Positions 1-7,667 are shown, counted from the stretch's first letter. The stretch: 64,000 nt of DNA from UBA7359 sp963976795 (GCA_963976795.1 CAXBLT010000003.1:62001-126000), one strand, 5' to 3'. The notes: generated by a model from the letters alone, not told the origin. A program made the numbers and translations.

Positions 1-648
1 AGGCCCACGCTTTAAGAATCGTTGCCGCGCGATTTCACTATGCGCGAATTCTGTTGTCACGATACAGCCTAATGCGGATTGTTTGTAATCATGTTTTTGA
101 TAATGAATATTGGCCAGGCTTCTTAATTTTGAGTTATGCCCATCGGCGGCAACGACAAGCCTCGAACTAAACTGAAGCCCATCTTCCGTACCAAGAACAA
201 TTGACTCCGCTTCTTCTTTTATATGAGCGGGAGACACTGACCATAGACAACGAACATTATCCAGTTCGAGCAACTTTTCTTGTAAAGCATCAACGATAGC
301 CTGGTGTGAAATGATATAGCCCATAGTTGGCTGGCAGATTGCGGCACTATCAAAATTGATCTCACCCAGACCATTCTCATCCCAAACATGCATCTTTCGA
401 AAACAAGCCATGTCCTCTTTTTGTAAACGTTGCCATGCCCCGGCTTTTTTGAGTATTTGCTCGGAAGCCAGCGTAATTGCAAATACGCGCGCGTCGACAT
501 TCTTAAGCGAGTTCACTTGCCTGACACCAGCGTCTAGCAATATCACCTTGAGTCCAGCCTGCCCTAATAAACAGGCAAAAGTCCCACCAATAATACCGCC
601 ACCAACAACGATAACATCTGCATCCGTCTTATCAGTAAGCGCTGTCAT
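1..648 (-). CDS. ubiI: UbiI/VisC-type FAD-dependent ubiquinone-pathway hydroxylase, 3' part off the window edge
   Basis: The frame opens at an ATG at 648 and is still open at base 1, giving the first 216 residues. An N-terminal dinucleotide-binding GGGIIG lies at residues 16-21, then a DARVFAITLAS stretch typical of UbiI/VisC, and an ADGHNSKLR match to the second FAD motif. The last visible residues (RQRFLKRGP) match the family's QRFLPTGP segment. Members hydroxylate the aromatic ring during aerobic ubiquinone synthesis, with FAD and O2. Its ATG overlaps the TGA of ubiH, so the two are probably co-transcribed and translationally coupled. Paralogues UbiH, UbiI and UbiF are hard to separate on half a protein; UbiI is chosen from the motif style and gene order. 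Confidence 0.85.
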   Translation of the reverse strand, partial: MTALTDKTDADVIVVGGGIIGGTFACLLGQAGLKVILLDAGVRQVNSLKNVDARVFAITLASEQILKKAGAWQRLQKEDMACFRKMHVWDENGLGEINFDSAAICQPTMGYIISHQAIVDALQEKLLELDNVRCLWSVSPAHIKEEAESIVLGTEDGLQFSSRLVVAADGHNSKLRSLANIHYQKHDYKQSALGCIVTTEFAHSEIARQRFLKRGP

Positions 649-1865
649 ATAGGTTGACCTCTTACCATCTGTGGCTGCAGACCCGAGACACCCATAGCCT
701 GTTGAATAAAAGTCTCCTTAACAGCCGGTATCGTATCAATCATCAACATGGCTAGATTTCTTGCGGGAATGAGTAGCGGGTTTTTATTGTAAAAACTATT
801 CGCTAAGCGATTTGTAAATCGAATGACACGTTGTTGGTCGGAAAGCCTCAAACTCAAGTAATTCTCTAATATCTTGATATCGTCAATATCTAGCCCTTTT
901 TCAATCGCCGCAGAAACACACTCAGCCAAACCAGCAACATCGCGTAGCCCAAGATTAAAACCCTGTGCAGAGTTAGGATGTATAGAGTGCGCCGCATTGC
1001 CCAATAAAATTAATTGTTGCTGATATTGTTCAACTGCTTCAATAAACATAATCGGATACGAACGACGCTGACCGATTTGTTCTACTCTACCAAGACGACG
1101 TCCAAACTCTGTTTCAACTGCATCAATAAATTGCGCATCAGTCATCGACATATATTGGCTTGCATTTTTGGTAACGACTGTAAACACTAGTACTGAACGA
1201 TTCTTGTCTATAGGCAGCAGTGCCACCGGGCCATGATGAGTAAATCGTTCATACGCCGTTGCCTGATTTGGCTTTTGTGTCGTTACATTGGCAACAATGG
1301 CCGTTTGTTTAAAATCATGCTCATTGATATTGATAGCCGCCAGGCGCCTCACCAATGACCCGCTACCATCCGCACCAACGAGTAGACCTGCGGTGATAAA
1401 TTCAGTGCGGTCTGAATGCGACAACTCAATTAACACCCTTGCTTCACTTTGCTTAAAGGATTTTAGCTCTGCCGGACAAATAAGCGTTATATTTTCAAAT
1501 GTTGATATTTTTTTATGCAAGGCTTGTCCAAGAGACCGCGCAACGACAACATAACCCAACTCATCCATATTTGCCTGAGAAGCATCCAGTCGAGTAAAAC
1601 CAAAGCGCCCTTGTTCAGAGATATGTATTTTTTTAATCGGGTTTATAGCGGGCAGCACATTTTGCCAAACACCGATATGCTCCAATATCCGTCGTGACGA
1701 TGGCGACAAAGTCAGCCCTCTGTCGTCATAACTGGGTTGATAGTCGTTCTTTAAAGTAACCGCTTCTATAATAGCAATGCGCAAACCCGTTGGCGCCAAT
1801 GCACAAGCCAGACTGGCACCCACCATGCCGGCACCAACAATAACAACATCATAGTCACACGACAT
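645..1865 (-). CDS. ubiH: 2-octaprenyl-6-methoxyphenol hydroxylase UbiH
   Basis: A 406-residue flavoprotein monooxygenase of ubiquinone biosynthesis. The FAD-binding GAGMVG is at residues 11-16, GADGSGSLVRR forms the middle motif, and GNAAHSIHPNSAQGFNLGLRD the ribityl-binding region. In that last motif UbiH proteins carry GNAA where relatives have GDAA, which supports UbiH over UbiI. The segment ISEQGRFGFTRL also matches UbiH. It overlaps pepP by 11 bases upstream and the ubiI-type gene by 4 downstream, forming a tight minus-strand operon ygfB-pepP-ubiH-ubiI as in enterobacteria and pseudomonads. Length is normal for the family. Confidence 0.93.
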   Translation of the reverse strand: MSCDYDVVIVGAGMVGASLACALAPTGLRIAIIEAVTLKNDYQPSYDDRGLTLSPSSRRILEHIGVWQNVLPAINPIKKIHISEQGRFGFTRLDASQANMDELGYVVVARSLGQALHKKISTFENITLICPAELKSFKQSEARVLIELSHSDRTEFITAGLLVGADGSGSLVRRLAAININEHDFKQTAIVANVTTQKPNQATAYERFTHHGPVALLPIDKNRSVLVFTVVTKNASQYMSMTDAQFIDAVETEFGRRLGRVEQIGQRRSYPIMFIEAVEQYQQQLILLGNAAHSIHPNSAQGFNLGLRDVAGLAECVSAAIEKGLDIDDIKILENYLSLRLSDQQRVIRFTNRLANSFYNKNPLLIPARNLAMLMIDTIPAVKETFIQQAMGVSGLQPQMVRGQPI

Positions 1866-3168
1866 TAGCCATCAATTCCTCTATTTCGTCGGCGTGTTTT
1901 GGTGCATCTTTGCTTAGTACTTCATAACCATCTTTCGTAACCAGAACATCATCTTCAATTCTAATGCCGATATTCCACCATTTCTTAGGAAGACCGCGCA
2001 TTTCAGCAGGCAAGTAAAGTCCCGGCTCAACGGTGAGCACCATGCCTGGCTCCAACATACGCCATTCACCATCGAGTTTATAGTCACCCACATCATGGAC
2101 ATCCATACCAATCCAGTGACCCGTTCGATGCATATAATATTTTGTATAGTCCTGATCCTTGATTAACTCTTCCGGATCTCCTTTTAAAATACCGAGCTCT
2201 ACCATTCCCTCAGTTAAGACTCTTACCGCCGCATCATGCGGATCATTCCAATGGTTGCCCGGCTTTACTTCCTCTATCGCAGCGAGTTGTGCGGCTAATA
2301 CCAAGTCATAAGCCTGGCGTTGTGCCGTGGAAAAACGTCCACTGGCTGGGAACGTGCGCGTAATATCACTCGCGTACCCTTGATATTCAGCACCGGCGTC
2401 TATTAACAATAAATCACCCTCGCTGATCTCATCCTGGTTTTCTGTGTAATGCAAAATACACCCGTTAGCGCCGGAGCCAACGATGGAAGGATAGGCCGCC
2501 GTTCGCGCACCATTTCGAATAAACTCATGCAATAGCTCAGCTTCAATCTGATACTCATGCATGCCGGGTTTACAGCTTTGCATTGCGCGTTGGTGTGCCC
2601 TGGCGGATATTTTGGCCGCCTGACGCATTAACTTAATCTCTAACCTGCTTTTATAAAGCCGCATGTCATGTAGAAAATGATTTAGCGAGATAAATTCATC
2701 GGGCGCAACTACACCGGTCCGCGCCTTGTCCCTAATCTGTTTAACCCATGCCATGACCCGCTGATCAAAATTCTGATCGCTACCCATATTATAAAAAATA
2801 CGTTCATGCCCTTCGATCAAACCAGGCAGGATGTCATCCATATCCTCAATGGGAAAGGCATCATCAGCGCCATAAATTTCCAAAGCCCCCTCAAGACCAG
2901 CACGTCGACCATGCCAGGTCTCCATCTCTTCGTCACTTTCACGACAGAATAATATGAACTCACCTTCAGCACGATCCGGTATTAAAACGGCTACTGCCTC
3001 AGGCTCTGGATAGGCGGTTAAATAATAAAAATCACTGTCCGCCCGAAATGGAAATTCAACATCTCGGTTGCGTATATAAACAGATGCCGTCGGTATAATG
3101 GCAATACTGTCAGAGCCGATCATATCCATCAGCCGTTTTCTTCGACGCAGACACTCTTTTTTATCCAT
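1855..3168 (-). CDS. pepP: Xaa-Pro aminopeptidase PepP
   Basis: A 437-residue pita-bread metalloaminopeptidase that removes N-terminal residues preceding proline. The N-terminal third is the creatinase-like domain. The C-terminal catalytic domain shows the full set of metal ligands: D257 and D268 (LLIDAG ... ASDITRTF), H351 in HRTGHWIGMDVHD, E381 in EPGLY and E405 in RIEDDVLV. Two manganese ions are expected. Its start codon shares a base with the ygfB stop and its 3' end overlaps ubiH, so the four genes are almost certainly one transcript. Length matches the E. coli enzyme (about 441). Confidence 0.95.
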   Translation of the reverse strand: MDKKECLRRRKRLMDMIGSDSIAIIPTASVYIRNRDVEFPFRADSDFYYLTAYPEPEAVAVLIPDRAEGEFILFCRESDEEMETWHGRRAGLEGALEIYGADDAFPIEDMDDILPGLIEGHERIFYNMGSDQNFDQRVMAWVKQIRDKARTGVVAPDEFISLNHFLHDMRLYKSRLEIKLMRQAAKISARAHQRAMQSCKPGMHEYQIEAELLHEFIRNGARTAAYPSIVGSGANGCILHYTENQDEISEGDLLLIDAGAEYQGYASDITRTFPASGRFSTAQRQAYDLVLAAQLAAIEEVKPGNHWNDPHDAAVRVLTEGMVELGILKGDPEELIKDQDYTKYYMHRTGHWIGMDVHDVGDYKLDGEWRMLEPGMVLTVEPGLYLPAEMRGLPKKWWNIGIRIEDDVLVTKDGYEVLSKDAPKHADEIEELMANVV

Positions 3169-3728
3169 TAATGGAGTACCTCTGGTTTTTCATCGTCATC
3201 AGGATGATGCAATTCCTGATGCAGCATAATGACGCCGACTCTTATATATTCAATGATCTCAAATAGTGCGCCCTCTGCATCCTCGCCCTCATCAACTGAC
3301 GTTTCCATGCGTGATATTGACACTACATCCTTAATAAACTCATCACATTCATCAATTAACTTTGGTTTATCGCCTAATCCACCAATTCCCAAACCACTCA
3401 CAAATCCAGCACTCCATTCTGCTAATGCACTGGAACGTTCACTAATAGATGATTCATCATCCGGAAGGAAAAGCGTAAAAGAGAGCGCATCAGACAGTAT
3501 TTCTGCACCGACTTGGTCAGCAAGCTGAGAAAGAATGGCAAAACAGGCTCCCAAATCAGCATCGTTATCGATGCCGGCCAATAAATAATCTCGCCAAACC
3601 GCTGCAGCAACGGTATTACTGGTACAAAAGTAGCCGCACATGAACCCGTGACACTCAGACGCAAGAACACCCGCATGCAGGGCCATTAATTCAGCATTAA
3701 CTTCATCATAATTCACTGGAGTCGTCAT
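3168..3728 (-). CDS. ygfB: YgfB family (UPF0149) protein
   Basis: A 186-residue acidic cytoplasmic protein of the YgfB/UPF0149 family, recognised from the N-terminal LHAGVLASECHGFMCGYF segment, the SGLGIGG core and its place directly before pepP. No catalytic motif is visible. In Pseudomonas aeruginosa YgfB has been reported to affect expression of lytic and resistance genes; whether that applies here is unknown. It is the first gene of the minus-strand operon; the gap 3729-3912 to the divergent ZapB-like gene must hold the promoters for both directions. Confidence 0.88.
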   Translation of the reverse strand: MTTPVNYDEVNAELMALHAGVLASECHGFMCGYFCTSNTVAAAVWRDYLLAGIDNDADLGACFAILSQLADQVGAEILSDALSFTLFLPDDESSISERSSALAEWSAGFVSGLGIGGLGDKPKLIDECDEFIKDVVSISRMETSVDEGEDAEGALFEIIEYIRVGVIMLHQELHHPDDDEKPEVLH

Positions 3729-3912
3729 TTTCTTCGTAATTTCTTAAATATTTGATTAAATTTCACTGGACAATAATAACAGGAAGCGGCCCTCAGCTTC
3801 TTCTATTTGTCATCACCTGTTGACCCGCTAATTCAGGCATTCTATATTGATGTTACTATGATAAATCAACAATAAAACCGGTTCACGCAGGAACGGGTAT
3901 CAGGAACCTATC

Positions 3913-4137
3913 ATGAGCAATAATGACATTGAAAATACGGACCTCGGCGCACTCGAAGCGCGAGTTGATGAACTCATTGGCACGGTAAGCCAATTGAAAT
4001 CAGAAAACTCTGCCCTTCGTAACCAACAAGACAGTTTGGTCAACGAACGTGCTGTTTTGATAGAGAAAACAGAACAGGCCAGAACCCGAATCGAGTCCAT
4101 GATTTCGCGTCTACGCGCAATGGAAACACGTGCATGA
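3913..4137 (+). CDS. ZapB-like short coiled-coil protein (TIGR02449 type)
   Basis: A 74-residue protein that is almost entirely heptad coiled coil (LEARVDELIGTVSQLKSEN ... RTRIESMISRLRAMETRA), with no membrane segment. It matches the small family (TIGR02449) found directly before zapA in many gammaproteobacteria and resembles ZapB, which crosslinks ZapA and the FtsZ ring. Its last codons overlap the zapA start (ATGA-type overlap at 4134-4137), so the two are translationally coupled. A role in Z-ring organisation is inferred from context and shape, not from a specific motif. Confidence 0.85.
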   Translation: MSNNDIENTDLGALEARVDELIGTVSQLKSENSALRNQQDSLVNERAVLIEKTEQARTRIESMISRLRAMETRA

Positions 4138-4481
4138 GCAAAGAAACCTCACCGATAAAAGTCATCATCCTGGATAAAGAATATCTGATCGGATGTGAAG
4201 AAGAAGAAAAAGAGTCGTTACGACAATCTGTAGATTATCTGAGTCAACAAATGGCCGAAATGAAAAGCAGTGGCGGCGTAATTGGTTCAGAACGAATTGC
4301 AGTGATGACAGCATTAAATATCACCAATGAATTGCTGGCATACAAAAAACAAAATCAGGACTATACTTTTAAAATAGACAGTACCTTGAAACGTTTACAA
4401 ACAAAAATTAATGATGCCTTGGTAAGAGACACACAGCTGGACATGGTTGATGTAGACAACCCAGTCTCACAAGGTGGATAG
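4134..4481 (+). CDS. zapA: cell division protein ZapA
   Basis: A 115-residue ZapA: N-terminal beta-rich globular part (KVIILDKEYLIGCEEEEKE) followed by a C-terminal coiled coil containing SERIAVMTALNITNELL. ZapA binds and bundles FtsZ protofilaments at midcell. Length is close to the E. coli protein (109). Coupled to the ZapB-like gene upstream, and followed within a dozen bases by 6S RNA, an arrangement conserved in gammaproteobacteria. Confidence 0.92.
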   Translation: MSKETSPIKVIILDKEYLIGCEEEEKESLRQSVDYLSQQMAEMKSSGGVIGSERIAVMTALNITNELLAYKKQNQDYTFKIDSTLKRLQTKINDALVRDTQLDMVDVDNPVSQGG

Positions 4482-4492
4482 AAATCAAGTAT

Positions 4493-4680
4493 GGGTATCT
4501 TCTGTGATGCTCGTTATCATTCTCGTGGTAACTTGAGCCGATAAGATATAACACAGGGAATCTGAAAGCAGCGTTGTTGTGCAGTCCATCCACGTGGAAC
4601 GCCTGATACGCTACCTAAGACACCCACTTGAACCTCTGGTTCAAGTTCAACGTCTGAAACGACATTATGGTTGATACCCC
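4493..4680 (+). ncRNA. ssrS: 6S RNA (ssrS)
   Basis: This region directly follows zapA, the usual place of 6S RNA. The ends pair (GGGTATC at 4493-4499 with GATACCCC at 4673-4680), closing a long imperfect rod. Inside, CTTGAACC / GGTTCAAG at about 4627-4645 forms the hairpin shared with E. coli 6S, and the segment TGAGCCGATA near 4535 matches the conserved 5' side of the central bubble. About 188 nt is the normal size. 6S RNA mimics open promoter DNA and sequesters sigma70 RNA polymerase in stationary phase. The exact ends are estimated from the pairing. No fau/ygfA gene follows, unlike in E. coli. Confidence 0.88.
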
Positions 4681-4693
4681 CTTCTTTATAATC

Positions 4694-4726
4694 TGTCATT
4701 CCTGCGCAGGCAGGAATCTAGTCAAA
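4694..4726. repeat. REP-like GTCATTCC hairpin repeat
   Basis: A small palindrome: ATTCCTGC, 4-base loop, GCAGGAAT, followed by CTAGTCAA. The same unit occurs at 32005 and 32068 with the tail CTAGTCAACA or CTAATCAACA, and a half-related hairpin lies at 6098. Units of this kind are dispersed intergenic palindromes. Here it also sits just past the 6S RNA and could help end that transcript. Confidence 0.75.
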
Positions 4727-4767
4727 TTAAATATTTTTAATTCTTTATTAACATTGCTTTTCGTCTG

Positions 4768-4985
4768 ATGACGAGTCACTTCTTTTTGCGTGGCCAAAAA
4801 GAACTAACGAAGAAAAAGGCCACCCCAATCTCTTGCCCTACGGGTTCCCTCGGTATTATTTTATTTCTTACGGCACGCGCATACGGACTCCTGTCCTAAT
4901 GCGCTCTCGCAACATCCATGTTGCTCAACCGAGAAATAAAACAACACCTCGGCAAGACATAAGGGAATATAAAACTAATCTGTCC
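4768..4985 (-). repeat. Structured multi-hairpin repeat element, copy A
   Basis: Non-coding element, sense orientation taken as minus. Its core (4848-4952) has an outer stem of about 17 pairs (arms 4852-4868 and 4932-4948, with two G.U pairs on the minus strand). This encloses hairpin 1 (4909-4924; stem GCAAC/GTTGC, loop ATGGAT in sense) and hairpin 2 (4877-4904; outer GCGCAT/ATGCGC, inner GGAC/GTCC, loop AGGA). Downstream in sense come an A/T-rich hairpin (4786-4810 region) and a GTGACT-CGTC...GACG hairpin (about 4766-4782). Copy B at 5860-6090 has the same order of hairpins and loops with different stem sequences. No reading frame here looks like a protein. Confidence 0.7.
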
Positions 4986-5067
4986 GACATTATTTAAAGT
5001 CAGCTTTCGGCCCAGACTGTGTGAAAACGCGATAGACCACATTATTTTGGATGTATTAAGTTATTGT

Positions 5068-5673
5068 TTATTTGAATTTTATGTTCTTCAGGACTTCTGA
5101 GGCGGCTGCTTCTGCATTACCATCTGGTTTAGGAGCACCCCATTCTTGTTTTGCAAAGGCTGCTGCTCCATAGCTTGTACCAGAGACATGGTAAAAAATA
5201 TTATTTTTTACGAAAAGATAATTTGATGATACTCGATGAGGTTTTCCATTTTTATTCTGACGGTGGTAGTAGTGTAGGTGCTTACCTATCTTTTGGTTGC
5301 TTTTGATTGTCTTTAATATAATGCCCTCTTTCCCATCAAGAGAATTAGATATAGTCTCAAGCACTTCACCTTTAGGGGGCGTAGTAGATGAGATAATTTC
5401 GTACACAAAAGGAAAAGCCCCACCAGGCCCCGTAGATGTGATAGTTAGTCTTTTGACATTAGGATTAGTATCAGGTTTATCCCAAGCTATTTTTAATGGT
5501 TTTGGATCTAGCAATTGTATTTGAACAAGATTAAGTTCATAGCCCGGCCCCATTATTACTTTATTTGCCGCAGGTTGTGATGAATTGTGTGTTGATGATT
5601 TTTGATTTGCTGTATTACAACCAGAAATAACTAAAATGGTAGAAAATAAAATAAGTGAAAAAAAATTCCGCAT
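5068..5673 (-). CDS. hypothetical lipoprotein
   Basis: A 201-residue protein with a clear lipoprotein signal: MRNFF, a hydrophobic stretch and lipobox ISGC with Cys19, so export and lipid anchoring are expected. The residue after Cys is Asn, which does not suggest inner-membrane retention. A Ser/Asn-rich linker (to about residue 37) precedes a folded part with GPGYELNLVQIQL and a GGAFPFVYEI segment. I do not recognise the family. It stands alone, between two inverted copies of a structured repeat, with no functional neighbour; copy A lies immediately 3' of it on the same strand, so its mRNA may end in that structure. Confidence 0.75.
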   Translation of the reverse strand: MRNFFSLILFSTILVISGCNTANQKSSTHNSSQPAANKVIMGPGYELNLVQIQLLDPKPLKIAWDKPDTNPNVKRLTITSTGPGGAFPFVYEIISSTTPPKGEVLETISNSLDGKEGIILKTIKSNQKIGKHLHYYHRQNKNGKPHRVSSNYLFVKNNIFYHVSGTSYGAAAFAKQEWGAPKPDGNAEAAASEVLKNIKFK

Positions 5674-5859
5674 TAAAATCTCCTGTTTAAATTAAAATTT
5701 GTGCTGCTTCGGGTCGGTAGCTGAATACTAGCATTTTAACCAATCACTAAAAGCAGACATATTTAATATCGCTTTGAATGGCTTCTATTTATAGAAAAAA
5801 GATGATCTTTAAATCATTCAAACCTACTTCAAATGAGGTAGGTTTTATAAATCCCGTTG

Positions 5860-6090
5860 TGCTTTGCCCAGAAGGTGGGCTGTTATCGGGGCAATTGTGC
5901 ATGGACGCACAATTGAGCGCATTCATTCAGGGACGAATGTATGCGCGACCCGAATAATAGTACGCCGACGAGGAGAGCCGTTAGGCCAAAGCATTCGGAC
6001 GCCCTTCTCTTTGGTTTCTTTCTCTCAGGCGTTTAAGAGAAAGTAACTCGCCGTAAAAGGCGAAACCAATGCTAAAGAAAAAATATTATA
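5860..6090 (+). repeat. Structured multi-hairpin repeat element, copy B
   Basis: Same family as copy A but in the opposite orientation. Outer stem CTGTTATCGGG (5880-5890) with CCCGAATAATAG (5949-5960). Hairpin 1 at 5892-5915 has a 9-pair stem (CAATTGTGC/GCACAATTG) and loop ATGGAC; hairpin 2 at 5917-5946 has GCGCAT/ATGCGC, CATTC/GAATG and loop AGGGAC. Further hairpins follow: TTTCTCT/AGAGAAA (about 6019-6043) and CGCC/GGCG after GTAACT (about 6044-6065). Loops and flanks agree with copy A while stems differ but stay paired. A terminator-like palindrome (AAACCTAC/GTAGGTTT, about 5819-5845) lies just before it. A 60-codon frame across it is not a credible gene. Confidence 0.7.
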
Positions 6091-6097
6091 AGGTTAA

Positions 6098-6127
6098 CTG
6101 GGTTCCCCTCGTCACGGGAATGACAAA
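6098..6127. repeat. REP-like GGTTCCC/GGGAATGAC repeat
   Basis: Hairpin CTGGGTTCCC-CTCGT-CACGGGAATGAC abutting the exonuclease stop codon. A very similar unit (CTGGGTTCCC...CGGGAACGAC) is at 32114-32140 beside the GTCATTCC units. Together with 4694-4726 it bounds the lipoprotein and its two flanking elements. Confidence 0.65.
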
Positions 6128-6901
6128 CTAAAACTCTAAATCATAATCCGTGATCAACGGCGCATGATCCGAGAACCGTTCATCCTTATATATAGACACT
6201 GACTTGATCTTGTCTTTTAAACCGGGAGTCACTACTTGATAATCGATCCGCCAACCAACATTCTTTGCCCACGCCTGTCCGCGATTCGACCACCATGTGT
6301 ATTGATCGGACTCTTGATTGACCTCACGAAAAGAGTCGACCATCCCAACCGAACCAAACAACTCATCCATCCATGCACGTTCTTCTGGTAGAAATCCGGA
6401 ATTCTTTAGATTGCCTTTCCAGTTTTTAAGATCGATCTCTTTGTGTGCAATATTCCAGTCACCGCAAATAATGTATTCGCGTTTTTGTCTGCGCATTTTT
6501 TTTAAGATTGGCGTGAAGCGATCAAGGAAATCAAATTTAATTAGCTGGCGTTCTTCCTTTGAAGATCCAGAGGGCAGGTATAGAGAAACTATGCTGAGTT
6601 TGCCAAAATCAAATTGCAAAAACCGACCTTCAGTGTCGGGCACTGACCACCCTAGCTTGTTAACAATTTTATCCGGTTCTTTTTTACTATAGATTGCTGT
6701 TCCGCTATAGCCTTTCTTTTCTGCATCGTTAAAACTCGCGTAATAACCTTTGGGCTGCAAGATCTCGTCTACTAATTGATCAACCTGTGCCTTGGTTTCC
6801 TGTATGCAAATAACGTCTGCTTTTTGTTTCAGCATCCAGTCAAAAAAACCTTTTCTATGCGCGGCACGTATGCCGTTGGTATTAACACTGATAACCTTCA
6901 C
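6128..6901 (-). CDS. exodeoxyribonuclease III (Xth/ExoA family, at the crc locus)
   Basis: Taken from the GTG at 6901 (257 residues) because AGGGGA lies a few bases before it and the protein then begins VKVISVNTNGIRAA like its relatives; a TTG at 6925 would add eight residues. All endonuclease/exonuclease/phosphatase active-site residues are present: N7, E35 (CIQET), Y108, D148 and N150 (CGDWN), D220, D245 and H246 (SDHAPL). Divergent from pyrE, which is where Pseudomonas carries crc. Pseudomonas Crc lost several of these residues, whereas this copy keeps them, so it should be an active AP endonuclease/3' exonuclease for base-excision repair rather than an RNA-binding Crc. A regulatory side role is not excluded. 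Confidence 0.88.
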   Translation of the reverse strand: MKVISVNTNGIRAAHRKGFFDWMLKQKADVICIQETKAQVDQLVDEILQPKGYYASFNDAEKKGYSGTAIYSKKEPDKIVNKLGWSVPDTEGRFLQFDFGKLSIVSLYLPSGSSKEERQLIKFDFLDRFTPILKKMRRQKREYIICGDWNIAHKEIDLKNWKGNLKNSGFLPEERAWMDELFGSVGMVDSFREVNQESDQYTWWSNRGQAWAKNVGWRIDYQVVTPGLKDKIKSVSIYKDERFSDHAPLITDYDLEF

Positions 6902-6934
6902 TACTTTCCCCTGTTTTTTTTGCAATGTATCATA

Positions 6935-6985
6935 CGACTACATGGATGTAGTCGGTAGAGCGACGCAGGATGCCAAAGCCGCATG
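6935..6985 (+). repeat. Truncated core of the structured repeat, copy C
   Basis: A perfect 9-pair hairpin CGACTACAT-GG-ATGTAGTCG (6935-6954) followed by GTAGAGCG-ACGCAGGATGC and CCGCATG. It has the ATGGAT loop of copies A and B, then the same GAGCG and a CAGGA segment at the hairpin-2 position, but with a third, different stem. It lies in the divergent exonuclease/pyrE promoter region, so it could sit in an untranslated leader. Confidence 0.55.
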
Positions 6986-7016
6986 ATAAATAACAGTCAA
7001 TATTACAGGATCCTTA

Positions 7017-7667
7017 ATGGAACAATATCAAAAAGAATTTATAGAATTTGCTATCGAAAAAGAAGTCTTACGGTTTGGTGAATTCACACTGAAGTCTGGT
7101 CGTGTTAGCCCCTATTTTTTCAATAGCGGATTATTTAATGACGGCAAGAGCCTGAGCGAACTAGGAAAATATTATGCCTCTGCTGTAAAACATGCTGGAG
7201 TAGAATTCGACATGATCTATGGCCCAGCCTATAAAGGCATACCATTGGCATCAACCATGGCAATCGCCTTTCAGGAACAGCATCAAGCGAGCTATCCTTT
7301 TTGTTTCAATAGAAAAGAAGTTAAAGATCATGGCGAAGGTGGCATTACCTTTGGTGCTGAGATTAATGGTCGCGTATTAATTATCGATGATGTCATCTCA
7401 GCAGGCACATCGATCCGCGAATCTGTTAGCCTAATCAACGCCAAAGGTGGCAGCACCGTTGCTGCCGTAGTTGCTGTTGATCGCCAGGAACGCGGCACTG
7501 GCAGGCTATCAGCCATTCAGGAAGTGGAACAACTGCACCATATACAGGTCATAAATATTGTCAATCTGGACAATATCATTGCTTTTTTAGCTGACCACGG
7601 AGAAATGCCAGAACATCTAGATGCAATTAACAGCTATAAACAAGAATATGGGTCAACCCAAAAGTAG
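7017..7667 (+). CDS. pyrE: orotate phosphoribosyltransferase
   Basis: A 216-residue type I phosphoribosyltransferase making orotidine 5'-phosphate from orotate and PRPP in de novo pyrimidine synthesis. The PRPP-binding motif VLIIDDVISAGTS is at residues 120-132, the flexible-loop KEVKDHGEGG at 100-109, and LKSGRVSPYFFNSG near residue 25 is the family's N-terminal signature. Divergent from the exonuclease III gene, a pairing conserved in pseudomonads. A structured-repeat fragment occupies the promoter region. Confidence 0.95.
   Translation: MEQYQKEFIEFAIEKEVLRFGEFTLKSGRVSPYFFNSGLFNDGKSLSELGKYYASAVKHAGVEFDMIYGPAYKGIPLASTMAIAFQEQHQASYPFCFNRKEVKDHGEGGITFGAEINGRVLIIDDVISAGTSIRESVSLINAKGGSTVAAVVAVDRQERGTGRLSAIQEVEQLHHIQVINIVNLDNIIAFLADHGEMPEHLDAINSYKQEYGSTQK

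Noticed and set aside
4408..4699. Two minus-strand frames antisense to zapA and 6S RNA
   Set aside because: Both overlap the 6S RNA pairing pattern and the zapA end; no ribosome site or plausible product.
5864..6046. A 60-codon plus-strand frame across repeat copy B
   Set aside because: It runs through the hairpin stems, has no ribosome site and no protein-like pattern. It is explained by the structured repeat.
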